Assembly: GCA_030634545.1 (NCBI GenBank)
Contig: DAOWAN010000011.1
Coordinates: 1 to 34,165, forward strand
Origin: Candidatus Nanohalarchaeota archaeon
GTDB taxonomy: Archaea > EX4484-52 > B79-G9
Reading direction: 5' to 3'
Length of the DNA: 34,165 nt
Position 1 is the stretch's first letter, and each line of letters begins with the position of its first letter. Below are positions 23,884-31,488 of this stretch, in pieces. The notes beneath the pieces are model-generated. The model saw nothing but the letters and a program-made list of their open reading frames with translations. It searched no databases and was not told the DNA's origin. Both the position numbers and the translations under genes were made by a program.

Positions 23884-25338
23884 GTATTTGTTTAGCTAAT
23901 TCTAAAGATTGATTCTATTGTGCTTCTACACTCGTAAAGTATATATTGGTGTATCGAAAAGCAGAAACATCACATACACAATAAAATCATATATGGGAGA
24001 TAAGGAAGTTATCAATGAGTTGAAAGTCCAAATAGAAGAGTTGAAGACACTGCTCAAAGTTCAAGCAAAAAAGATAGAACAAGTTGAAAAAGAACTTGCA
24101 AAATATAAGAATCCTAACACGCCGTCTTCATCAAATCAGCATTTGAAAGAGAACACTCAAGGTAAAAAATCAAAGAAAGGTGCAAAACAAGGTGCTCCAT
24201 TTGGTCACAAAGGAGTAACACGTATTCTTAAGGCATTGGAGAAAATTGTTATTGATGCAGATGAATGTCCAAAATGTCATAGTTCAAAATTGAAAAACAA
24301 AAAAGTCCTTAAGAGAACGATAATAGATATTGCTAAAAAGGTTGATCCTGAAATCATTGAAGCAGAGATTCGCTTTAAGGAATGTAAAGACTGCGGACAT
24401 GTTTTTGTACCAAAGCAAAATACAATTCCTCTAAAAGGAGATTATGGTATTGAATTTATGCTTCTTGTCGTTTTCATAAAATTCACACTGAGAGGTGTCC
24501 TGAGAAAGACAGCTTCGTTTCTGGATTACCGACATAATCTCGATATAACAGCTGCATCAGTAAACACGATTATCAAAAGAGTTGCAGATGCAGCAGAAGA
24601 TGAATATGATGAATTAAAACAACGGATACGTGCTGCAAAGACTGTTTATGTGGACGAAACCAGTTTTTCGGTGCTTGGAAAACCTCAATGGGTCTGGGTT
24701 TTTAAGACAGCAGAGGACATTTTGATTGTCATACGTCCAAGTAGGGGTCGTAATGTACTTAGAGAGATACTTGGAGAAAGTTACGCAGGCAATGTCGTTT
24801 GCGATTGCTGGAGTTCGTATAATTTCCTCTCGAAAGCATATGCAAATCTACAACGGTGTTGGGCACATTTACTTAGAAAATCTGAAGTATTGGTTGACAC
24901 TGTAGCAGGAAAGCATTTTCATGAAAAACTCCAAGGACTATTCAAAGAGATAAAGGAGTTTAACGCACAAAGTCCGACAGAAGAGGAGAGGTTGAAGAAA
25001 TATGAAGAGATGACCGAAAAATTGAGGAAATTAACATCCTATTATTCGCGATATAACGATTTGATGCCTGTTGTAAAATACATAAACAACAAGATTGGTC
25101 AGTGGTTTACATGTGTGAAAATTGAAGGTATTGAACCAACCAATAATTTTGCAGAGCAGGCGATTAGAGAGACAGTTATGGTGAGGAAGATTATTGGTGC
25201 GTTCAGGTCGGAGACAGGGAAGCAAAACTATGAGATATTGGCATCATTAATATCTACATGGAAGCTGAAGGATAAAGATATTGCAGATGAACTTAGGCAG
25301 ATGATGATAAGAAAATTGTGCTTTTGCTAAACAAATAC
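23884..25338 (+). mobile_element. IS66-family insertion sequence (single-ORF type)
   Basis: A 1455-bp element bounded by perfect 13-bp inverted repeats GTATTTGTTTAGC (23884-23896) and GCTAAACAAATAC (25326-25338), flanked by an exact 8-bp duplication. It carries only the transposase and lacks the accessory tnpA/tnpB genes, as in the ISBst12 subgroup of IS66. Perfect ends, an intact ORF and an undamaged duplication indicate a recent, possibly active insertion. Confidence 0.93.
23993..25330 (+). CDS. tnpC: IS66-family transposase
   Basis: From the ATG at 23993 the protein is 445 residues long. It has an N-terminal leucine-zipper-like coil (INELKVQIEELKTLLKVQAK), the segment NPNTPSSSNQHLK typical of IS66 transposases, and a zinc-finger pair CPKCHSSK...CKDCGH. 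The DDE catalytic core has Asp in VYVDETSFSVLG, Asp in VVCDCWSSYNFL and Glu in NNFAEQAIRETVMVRKI. The longer open frame starting at 23909 lies within the element's left end and is less likely. A TATA box (about 23938-23946) is upstream. The TAA stop lies inside the right inverted repeat. The protein looks intact. Confidence 0.93.
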   Translation: MGDKEVINELKVQIEELKTLLKVQAKKIEQVEKELAKYKNPNTPSSSNQHLKENTQGKKSKKGAKQGAPFGHKGVTRILKALEKIVIDADECPKCHSSKLKNKKVLKRTIIDIAKKVDPEIIEAEIRFKECKDCGHVFVPKQNTIPLKGDYGIEFMLLVVFIKFTLRGVLRKTASFLDYRHNLDITAASVNTIIKRVADAAEDEYDELKQRIRAAKTVYVDETSFSVLGKPQWVWVFKTAEDILIVIRPSRGRNVLREILGESYAGNVVCDCWSSYNFLSKAYANLQRCWAHLLRKSEVLVDTVAGKHFHEKLQGLFKEIKEFNAQSPTEEERLKKYEEMTEKLRKLTSYYSRYNDLMPVVKYINNKIGQWFTCVKIEGIEPTNNFAEQAIRETVMVRKIIGAFRSETGKQNYEILASLISTWKLKDKDIADELRQMMIRKLCFC

Positions 25339-25346
25339 GAAAAAAA

Positions 25347-25786
25347 GACATACAGTAAAGAACCAGATGATGATAAACAAGAAAGGATTGATTATACACA
25401 AAACAGATCATGATAATGGAAAAAGACACGATTATGATGTGTTCAAAAAGAAGCATCCTATTGTCCCATCGGATGTTGAAATAATAGGGGATTCTGGATA
25501 TCAGGGAATAGAAAAGGATTTTCCTGATATGAAAACCAGAATACCAAGAAAGAAACCGAAAGGAAAAGAACGAACAAAAAAAGACCGGAGGTATAATAAA
25601 AAGCTCAGCAAAGAGCGAATTGTTGTTGAGCATGTAATAGGCAGGACTAAAAAGTTTGAGATATTGGGAAGAAAATTCAGAAATCGATTGAAGCGACACG
25701 ATAATGTGAGTTCCATTATCTCAGGATTAGTCAATTTAAGGGTGATAATTAATCAGGGATGGGAGTTGAATCAATTTATCGGTTAA
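25347..25786 (+). pseudogene. IS5-family transposase, 3' part
   Basis: This continues the transposase broken at 23883. The residues RHTVKNQMMINKKGLIIH directly follow HYSGKKK in register. The second catalytic Asp is in IIGDSGYQGI, and the Glu is in KERIVVEHVIGRTKKF. The ATG at 25367 is internal to the original gene, not a true start. The end at 25786 is the native stop, 37 bases before the right inverted repeat. Confidence 0.9.
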
Positions 25787-25931
25787 AAGATGGATTTTAG
25801 CAGATAAGGCAACAAAAATCATATAATTACGCAAAAGGTCTATTATCTTTTCTGTGTTATAGTGAAGGCATTACACCCTAGAGCAGAAAGAACCCTGTTT
25901 ATGCACTAATATATATTATGATGACATATCA

Positions 25932-26678
25932 TTATTTATCATATTTATCTTCAACTGCTCTCTGTGCACTAAAAATTTCATTTACTTCTTTGTAAAAGTC
26001 CCCGCCCTCTTTTACATACGACTTAAGAACATCTATTCGTTCTCCTTTTTGAAAATACTCAATTATCTGTACTGCTTTTTCAACAGCATTATCCTTCATT
26101 TTTGTGTGGCGTTCTATATCTGTCGTACGTTCTATCTGTGATTCTCCAGTATTGACATAGAGTCCTTGACCCTTATTATCTCCCTTATCCTCATAACTCT
26201 TTATTGCAATTACTGCCGAGTTATATTCACTCTCACATCTCCTCAACTTGACACCTAATGCTCTTCTTTGCTTTGGGGGTATAACTGGACTTCCAACATC
26301 TACCATGCTGCCTGCCCATCTTGCCCCTTTGCGTAGTTTCATTTCAGCACCGTCCGGTACAAGTCTTCTGTAAAATGCACCGACGAATAATAGTGCAAGC
26401 ATTGCAACAAAAACAAATGATCCGAATCCTGCAATCAGTGGAACCCAGCCAAGCGTGATTATAACCCCTAATCCTGTAATCGCAGCAAGATTGCCTATCA
26501 TTGCATGCCCTGCGCCAAAGACATTACGGACAGAGAAATAAAGCACAAATGAGATAAATACAGTAGGAATAAGCAGACCAAATACAACATCATGCTGGAG
26601 ATCGCCAGTAAGCGCTGAACTGGAGGGACTGTATTTCAGGATATCATGGAATACAAACTCGTAAATATCAAATGCCAT
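25932..26678 (-). CDS. Membrane protein with soluble helical domain
   Basis: A 248-residue protein. The opening FDIYEFVFHDILKYSP resembles the start of the four-TM paralogues. Three spans follow (about 32-50, 58-80 and 84-104), then a basic stretch (YRRLVPDGAEMKLRKGARW) and a C-terminal soluble helical region from about 135 to 248 ending AVEDKYDK. A strong TATA box 26 bases before the ATG predicts a leaderless transcript. It is probably a further component of the envelope system, by similarity of its first helix and by proximity. No family was recognised. Confidence 0.75.
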   Translation of the reverse strand: MAFDIYEFVFHDILKYSPSSSALTGDLQHDVVFGLLIPTVFISFVLYFSVRNVFGAGHAMIGNLAAITGLGVIITLGWVPLIAGFGSFVFVAMLALLFVGAFYRRLVPDGAEMKLRKGARWAGSMVDVGSPVIPPKQRRALGVKLRRCESEYNSAVIAIKSYEDKGDNKGQGLYVNTGESQIERTTDIERHTKMKDNAVEKAVQIIEYFQKGERIDVLKSYVKEGGDFYKEVNEIFSAQRAVEDKYDK

Positions 26679-26697
26679 GTCTGAAATATGGGATGTC

Positions 26698-26709
26698 TAT
26701 ATATATAAA
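26698..26709 (-). promoter_or_regulatory. TATA box of the 26678 gene
   Basis: TTTATATATATA on the minus strand is centred about 26 bases before the ATG at 26678. Confidence 0.7.
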
Positions 26710-26725
26710 GTTTCTTTGAGAAAAT

Positions 26726-26770
26726 TGAAAAAAATAGAATAAATTAAAAAGAAAAAAAGAAAGTGAAAAA
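26726..26770 (-). terminator. T-tract terminator after the 26787 gene
   Basis: The minus strand downstream of the stop at 26787 has repeated T runs (T5, then T7 and T5 separated by single C, then T7-T8), typical of archaeal termination. No strong hairpin is present. Confidence 0.5.
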
Positions 26771-26786
26771 GGAATCTACGGGGTAT

Positions 26787-27755
26787 CTATTGATTTTTAC
26801 TACTCTGTTCCCATTCTTCACAGTACGCTGTAATCTCTTCCTGTGTTTTTACCGGTATTTTTAAACCATTTTCATACTCATGAAATTTCTGATTATCCGA
26901 TAGTTCAGAGGTTGATGTTGGTGTGGAAACCGATATCTCTTTTTTCTTATCCTGTTCCCATTTTTCAGTGTATTCTGCGATTTGTTCAGGTGTCCTTATA
27001 GGTATTTCTAAATCTCCAGACTCCTCAACTATCTCCTCACGCGGACCCAAATGTATTATTTCTGCAGGGGTCTTATTATTTTTCTGTTCCCATTCTTTCC
27101 GGTATGCCTCGATTTGTTCTGATGTCCTTACAGGTATTTCTAACCCGTTATCATACTTGTGAACTGTCTGCTCAGTCGAACTCAACTCTCCTTTTACTAC
27201 AGGAACTTCAGTTATACCTTTATACTCTGATGACTCTTCTGTTCCGGTTTTGAATTCAGTTACGTCACCGTCCTCTACGGATTCACTAATATAAATTAAT
27301 AGTTCCACAGCAGATGACTCTCTATCTCTATAATCCGTGACAACAGGATTCTTAACACCCAATAATTGCATAGCTGTCTCAAGATTATTCTCTGCAGGTA
27401 TTCCTTTTGCATCCGCTTTAACAAATTGTCCAAGTGCATTATATCCTCTAATCGCTATTTCAGCTATAGATCCCATAGCATTTGTCTGTTCCTGTGTTAT
27501 TTCTCCATCTGCGATTTTATCAATTACATATCTTGCAATACTTGCAGTATTTGGTTTTGTAAGATATGCATCAGCTGCCACTCCTGCTTTGATTCCTCTG
27601 TTCGTTACTGCATCTACATATGATAAAGCGTTTATTAATTCTTCACCAGAGTACTTTCCAGGACCATCCTTTGGGAATGCATCGCCAATCACAGCAACCA
27701 TTTCTTTCAGGAATGAATCCGTACTATCTGCTGTATTTCCTAGTTTATTTTCCAT
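26787..27755 (-). CDS. Soluble protein with three C-terminal 24-residue repeats
   Basis: A 322-residue acidic protein with no membrane segment. Residues about 10-170 are helical and look globular (ELINALSYVDAVTNRGI, ITQEQTNAMGSIAEIA). The C-terminal third holds three copies of a 24-residue unit at 201-224, 245-268 and 294-317. Its pattern is G/D-L-x-I-P-(V/I)-(R/K)-T-x-E-(Q/E)-I, then x-x-Y-x-x-(E/K)-W-E-Q. The units are separated by Ser/Thr/Glu-rich linkers. They could be docking motifs for a partner. GTGGTGGT lies about 5 bases before the ATG. A minus-strand TATA element near 27891-27900 predicts a leader of about 110 bases. No family was recognised. Confidence 0.75.
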   Translation of the reverse strand: MENKLGNTADSTDSFLKEMVAVIGDAFPKDGPGKYSGEELINALSYVDAVTNRGIKAGVAADAYLTKPNTASIARYVIDKIADGEITQEQTNAMGSIAEIAIRGYNALGQFVKADAKGIPAENNLETAMQLLGVKNPVVTDYRDRESSAVELLIYISESVEDGDVTEFKTGTEESSEYKGITEVPVVKGELSSTEQTVHKYDNGLEIPVRTSEQIEAYRKEWEQKNNKTPAEIIHLGPREEIVEESGDLEIPIRTPEQIAEYTEKWEQDKKKEISVSTPTSTSELSDNQKFHEYENGLKIPVKTQEEITAYCEEWEQSSKNQ

Positions 27756-27918
27756 ATTTTACCACCACTATTGTTTTTTCGTTTTTAATTGCTTCCTTGT
27801 TTATTTTAAATAATTAGGCATTTTCAGCCAAAAAATCTCATTGTATCTATAACATATTCGGGTCGAAATCATATTTTGATTTTACCTTTGTCTTTATATC
27901 AGGGGTTTGCATTGTGTC

Positions 27919-29049
27919 CTACATTATTAGTTTCTCAAAGGAATCAATGAGATATTGTGAATCTATTCCTTTAGACATTGCTCCATGCATCAGATATGGT
28001 GCCATCATACCTCTGATACTTTCCCTATATTGATCCCTTATATGTCCTATTTTTATCTCATATCCTGGTGATTCTGGGTCTATACGTTCGATCGTATTCA
28101 TATAATCTTTAGCTAAACCAACCATATTTTCTTTGTATATTACACTGAGCAGAGCATCACTTTCATTATTATATCCTGCGGGTTGGTTATCAGTTGCCTT
28201 AGATCGTGTGCTCATCTCGTCATCAGGAGATTTAACATGTTCTACTAGTGTTGATTCTCTTTGTTTTGATACTGTTTTATATTCATCATTTTCTGTACTC
28301 TGTGTTGTTGGTTCTACTTCTCCGGTATATTTCTCTTCTGTAGAATTATCATCTGTACTTTCAAAGGTCTCTGATATGGGTTGTTCATCTGTAACCCCGC
28401 CATAGTTATTCTTTAAATCATCCAGAGAATTGTTCAAAGCACCCATGTATTTCTCAAAATCTCCTGTAGTTAAATATCCGCCTAATGCTTTGTCTAATGC
28501 ACCCTTTATCGCATCATCTATACCCTTATTTAAAGCGCTTGGGTTAATTCTGTCTCTTCCATAACGCTGTGTTTTAGGTGTAGGATAGTCCCTATTAAAG
28601 TCACCTTCAATTTTATCCAAATCATTTAGTAGACCAGAAATGCCTTTCTCTTCATTTTTGAAATTAGTTGCTCCCCAAAAATCACCAAGAAGATCAAATA
28701 GTAATGGAAATGGCGTTTCTTTAGTCAGACCAAGAACAGAATAATGAGAACCCATTGATACATTGTGACTTTGTACCATGGACTGATAGAATGTATCTTT
28801 AAAGTCACGACCATGACTCGTATTATACTCATCAACGACAGGAATTAAACCAAAATTTGTTCTCTGATTATGTGCGGTATATTTTTTAGCTGTATCTCCT
28901 ACTAATCCCGATACTGCTTCAATTATATTTTGCTGTTCTGCTTCGGATAATCCTTCAATGGTTCTGAGTATACCTTTTCCTCCTGTACCTACAAGTGCTG
29001 ATGCTCCACCATCATTAGCAAGGAATTGTGTGCCTTCTCCATTAGTCAT
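27919..29049 (-). CDS. Soluble protein of unknown function
   Basis: A 376-residue soluble protein. The N-terminal region is Gly-rich (GGASALVGTGGKGIL), and the middle has Tyr/Phe/Asn-rich sequence (SVLGLTKETPFPLLFDLLGDF). A Ser/Thr/Glu-rich low-complexity linker spans about 225-290, and a helical C-terminus ends SFEKLIM. It has the same style as the 26787 protein (helical head, acidic linker), and the two form a likely pair. A GAGGGGAT ribosome binding site 5 bases before the ATG and a leader of about 138 bases set it apart from the leaderless genes. No family was recognised. Confidence 0.7.
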   Translation of the reverse strand: MTNGEGTQFLANDGGASALVGTGGKGILRTIEGLSEAEQQNIIEAVSGLVGDTAKKYTAHNQRTNFGLIPVVDEYNTSHGRDFKDTFYQSMVQSHNVSMGSHYSVLGLTKETPFPLLFDLLGDFWGATNFKNEEKGISGLLNDLDKIEGDFNRDYPTPKTQRYGRDRINPSALNKGIDDAIKGALDKALGGYLTTGDFEKYMGALNNSLDDLKNNYGGVTDEQPISETFESTDDNSTEEKYTGEVEPTTQSTENDEYKTVSKQRESTLVEHVKSPDDEMSTRSKATDNQPAGYNNESDALLSVIYKENMVGLAKDYMNTIERIDPESPGYEIKIGHIRDQYRESIRGMMAPYLMHGAMSKGIDSQYLIDSFEKLIM

Positions 29050-29219
29050 ATCGCATCCCCTCGTTTTTTATTTTTTTCCTCTCTATTTTCCAAAACGCAT
29101 ATTGAATCCAGATATTTTGTCTATTTTGTATAACATTTTACTATTGCTTTGATACCACCACCCTGTAACTCTCGGGTAGTAACATCATAACCATTATATG
29201 GTAGTCAAAGTATATAAAG
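29050..29219 (-). promoter_or_regulatory. Promoter and structured 5' leader of the 29049 gene
   Basis: The minus-strand TATA box GCTTTATATA (29211-29220) predicts a start near 29187. The 5' end of the leader can form an 8-bp stem, TACTACCC (29181-29174) with GGGTGGTG (29163-29156), closing a 10-base loop. A strong ribosome binding site GAGGGGAT lies at 29055-29062. The shared 13-mer ACTAAAAAGTAGT sits upstream at 29235-29247. Confidence 0.5.
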
Positions 29220-29249
29220 CTATCGTTCTTTTTTACTAAAAAGTAGTAT

Positions 29250-29520
29250 TTTAGAGTAACTTCTCGGTTTTTCAGACATTTTTAAGCGCTTGCACACGTT
29301 TTTCTGCAATTTCTACATGTTTTCAGAAATAACTAAATCCTAAGTAAAAAATCAATACCAATAGAACCTCAAACTTCATACCATTTCTCTATAAATTTCA
29401 AATTCTCAGCGAACATCACAACAGTACTTACCCTGTAACATACAACTTAACGAACATATTTAAAAAAAGTGGCGCAGCACCCAGTTCAAAAACACAACAA
29501 TAATTTATTTAAAAACCCAC
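29250..29520. other. Gene-free stretch
   Basis: AT-rich sequence between the promoter region of the 29049 gene and the end of the PH-domain gene. I see no reading frame, RNA gene or repeat here. Confidence 0.6.
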
Positions 29521-30021
29521 TCATCCCCTAGCCCGCAGTTTCTCTTTCTCCATAATCCTATATACCGCTTTTTCGATTTTATAAGGATTATCAATATCCT
29601 TAAGCACATGCTCAGTAGTCACAATGACAAACACAACATCACCGATATGAAGCATACGCTGTGTCCTTGTCTGTTTAACCCTCACATTCGTAAGCTTATC
29701 AAACGGAATCGCTTCAATATTTACAGAACCAGACACATTATCAAACTTACGCACAAGTATGCGATCAGTAGTTATAAGTATCATTTCGCGGCACTTTTTA
29801 GTCTCAGCAATACCTGCCGGAACCAGAGCAAGAACAATAAGAACAATCCCTACAATCTCCGCAGGTATTGGTAGACTAGGCATCAGATAAGGCATCATAA
29901 ATACCGCAAGCGACAGAACCACAAGCATGACTGCCGCAAAATAATACTTCAAAAATACCTTCCTTGACATCGTAGTATTATGTATCTTTTTTTCATTCGG
30001 AAGAAGGTGCCAGTTTACCAT
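29521..30021 (-). CDS. Membrane-anchored PH-like (DUF304/bPH_2) protein
   Basis: From the ATG at 30021 (MVNWHLLPNEKKIHNTT) the protein is 166 residues; an ATG two codons earlier (30027) is possible. Two membrane spans (about 24-46 and 50-68) are followed by a beta-rich PH-like domain (EMILITTDRILVRK, IPFDKLTNVRVKQTRTQRML, IGDVVFVIVTTEH) ending in a helix (PYKIEKAVYRIMEKEK). This matches the bPH_2/YdbS-type family of membrane proteins of unclear function. The TATA element (30043-30050) is centred about 26 bases before the ATG at 30021. A double operator identical in layout to the one before the ATPase gene lies just upstream (30069-30116). Confidence 0.8.
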   Translation of the reverse strand: MVNWHLLPNEKKIHNTTMSRKVFLKYYFAAVMLVVLSLAVFMMPYLMPSLPIPAEIVGIVLIVLALVPAGIAETKKCREMILITTDRILVRKFDNVSGSVNIEAIPFDKLTNVRVKQTRTQRMLHIGDVVFVIVTTEHVLKDIDNPYKIEKAVYRIMEKEKLRARG

Positions 30022-30068
30022 AAACATAGATTGAATGAAATAGTATAAATAATGAATTGTTCTGGTTT

Positions 30069-30116
30069 TTCGTTCACAACGAAAGGTTCATGCTAAAAGC
30101 ATTCGTTGACAGCGAA
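30069..30116. promoter_or_regulatory. Double palindromic operator module, copy A
   Basis: TTCGTTCACAACGAA (30069-30083, a perfect 6-bp inverted repeat around CAC) and TTCGTTGACAGCGAA (30102-30116) lie 33 bases apart start to start. The same two 15-mers with the same spacing recur at 31437-31484. Copy A lies upstream of the TATA box of the PH-domain gene. Confidence 0.75.
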
Positions 30117-30128
30117 AGGTCCGACATA

Positions 30129-31403
30129 CTATTCCAGAAGCCATTGCCACACCGGCTTCAGAATCACAGTCTTACCATCAATTTCAATCACATCCTCCTG
30201 ATCTTCTGTCAGTATCAGCCCGCTATTTAGTTTATACTGCTTCACAGCTGCAAGAAGTCCTTCCAATTCCCTTTTTTTGTTTTCCTCTACCAGTTCTCTT
30301 GTAACCTGTATTACCTGTGTGATTTTGTTTTTTTCCTTTACCAGAAAATCGCATTCGTAAGTGTCTGCATAGTAATATATCTCTTTTTTCCTGCGCTTTA
30401 GTTCTATGAAAACAAGGTTTTCCAGGAATCGCCCGTAATTTTCAGAGAAACCGAAACCAATCTCTCTTGCAAGAGCATGATCAATACAATATATCTTTTT
30501 TGATGTGTTAATCTGGGTTTTCAGGGAATATGAAAATTTATCAAGACTGAAAAAAATAAAGGCATCTTTGAAATAGTCAAGATAATTTTTAATTGTGCTT
30601 AGGCTGTTCAGACCGCTTATGTTTCTTAAGGTATTGTAAGAATATATTTTTCCTATGTTTGATGCCAGAAAACTGCCAATCAGTTTCATCTCCCTGACTT
30701 TCGTTACAGAATGCCTTACAATTATATCGCGGTAGAATATGTCATTATAATAGTCTTTTAGTATTCCTTTATCCTTTTCTTTTATGACTAATGGAAAACT
30801 CCCGTAATTGAAATAATTTTTGAAGTGATTTTTTAGAGATGCTTTTTTTGCTGTTGAAAGAGAAGAAACTGACGCATATTCTTCCTTATTTAGCTGAAGA
30901 TACTCGCCGAAACTGAAAGGATAGAGGTCAAGAACTGTATTTCGTCCTGTAAGCGATGTTGCTATTTCTGAACTTAAAAGAGCTGCATTTGAACCAGTCA
31001 CATATATTTTTATGGATTGCTCCTGCATCCTGTTCAGGAATTTTTCCCAACCCTGTGCGTTTTGAATCTCATCAAAAAAGAAGCATACGTTTCTTTTATC
31101 ATGGCAGAAGTCTTCTAAAAAAATAGAATAAATCGTATTGAAATCTTCTGGCTGCATGGCTGCAAGACGTTCGTCATCAAAGTTAAGATATAGTATACTG
31201 TAATCGTTCTTTATGTCTTTTTGTGCATCTTTTATAAGGTGAAGCAGTGATGATTTTCCGCATCTTCTGACACCTGAGATCACTACAATCTGCTTTGTCC
31301 TAAGGTATTTTTGCAGGTCTATATCTCTTTTGATAAGATCTTTTTTTTCATGGAAGAATTCCATGCTGTCAACTATTACCTGTCGTAGTTTGCTTTTTTC
31401 CAT
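30129..31403 (-). CDS. AAA ATPase with C-terminal DUF4143 domain, second copy
   Basis: From the ATG at 31403 the protein is 424 residues. Walker A is GVRRCGKS (44-51), Walker B is VCFFFDEI (106-113), and the sensor strand is IYVTGSNAALL, followed by LTGRNTVLDL and PFSFGEYL. The C-terminal DUF4143 part has CDFLVKE and IQVTREL. It has the same architecture as the ATPase at 18228 but is clearly divergent. The open frame extends to a TTG at 31463, but that extension would translate the TATA box and an operator, so the TATA-supported ATG is preferred. The gene is flanked on both sides by the double-operator module. Confidence 0.9.
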   Translation of the reverse strand: MEKSKLRQVIVDSMEFFHEKKDLIKRDIDLQKYLRTKQIVVISGVRRCGKSSLLHLIKDAQKDIKNDYSILYLNFDDERLAAMQPEDFNTIYSIFLEDFCHDKRNVCFFFDEIQNAQGWEKFLNRMQEQSIKIYVTGSNAALLSSEIATSLTGRNTVLDLYPFSFGEYLQLNKEEYASVSSLSTAKKASLKNHFKNYFNYGSFPLVIKEKDKGILKDYYNDIFYRDIIVRHSVTKVREMKLIGSFLASNIGKIYSYNTLRNISGLNSLSTIKNYLDYFKDAFIFFSLDKFSYSLKTQINTSKKIYCIDHALAREIGFGFSENYGRFLENLVFIELKRRKKEIYYYADTYECDFLVKEKNKITQVIQVTRELVEENKKRELEGLLAAVKQYKLNSGLILTEDQEDVIEIDGKTVILKPVWQWLLE

Positions 31404-31420
31404 GGCATTTACTAGGTGCT

Positions 31421-31484
31421 GGAAATATATATGCTTTTCGTTCACAACGAACAATTCAGACAAAAATCATTCGTTGACAGCGAA
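31421..31484 (-). promoter_or_regulatory. TATA box and double operator module, copy B
   Basis: The TATA element is ATATATATTTCC read on the minus strand (31421-31432), about 25 bases before the ATG at 31403. TTCGTTCACAACGAA (31437-31451) and TTCGTTGACAGCGAA (31470-31484) sit directly upstream, spaced 33 bases apart exactly as in copy A. The placement suggests control of this ATPase gene. Confidence 0.7.
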
Positions 31485-31488
31485 AGCT

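Larger units (their letters stand above)
23313..25841 (+). mobile_element. IS5-family insertion sequence, disrupted by an IS66-family element
   Basis: The terminal inverted repeats are AGACCTCTTGCGTAATTA (23313-23330) and its complement at 25824-25841, with one mismatch in 18. The flanks are ATT at 23310-23312 and ATT at 25842-25844, compatible with a 3-bp target duplication. Removing the nested IS66 element and one copy of its duplication leaves 1066 bp, normal for IS5. The transposase belongs to the DDE_Tnp_4 type. Confidence 0.9.

Noticed and set aside
31404-31463. TTG-initiated extension of the second ATPase
   Set aside because: It would translate the TATA box and one operator; the ATG at 31403 has ideal TATA spacing.
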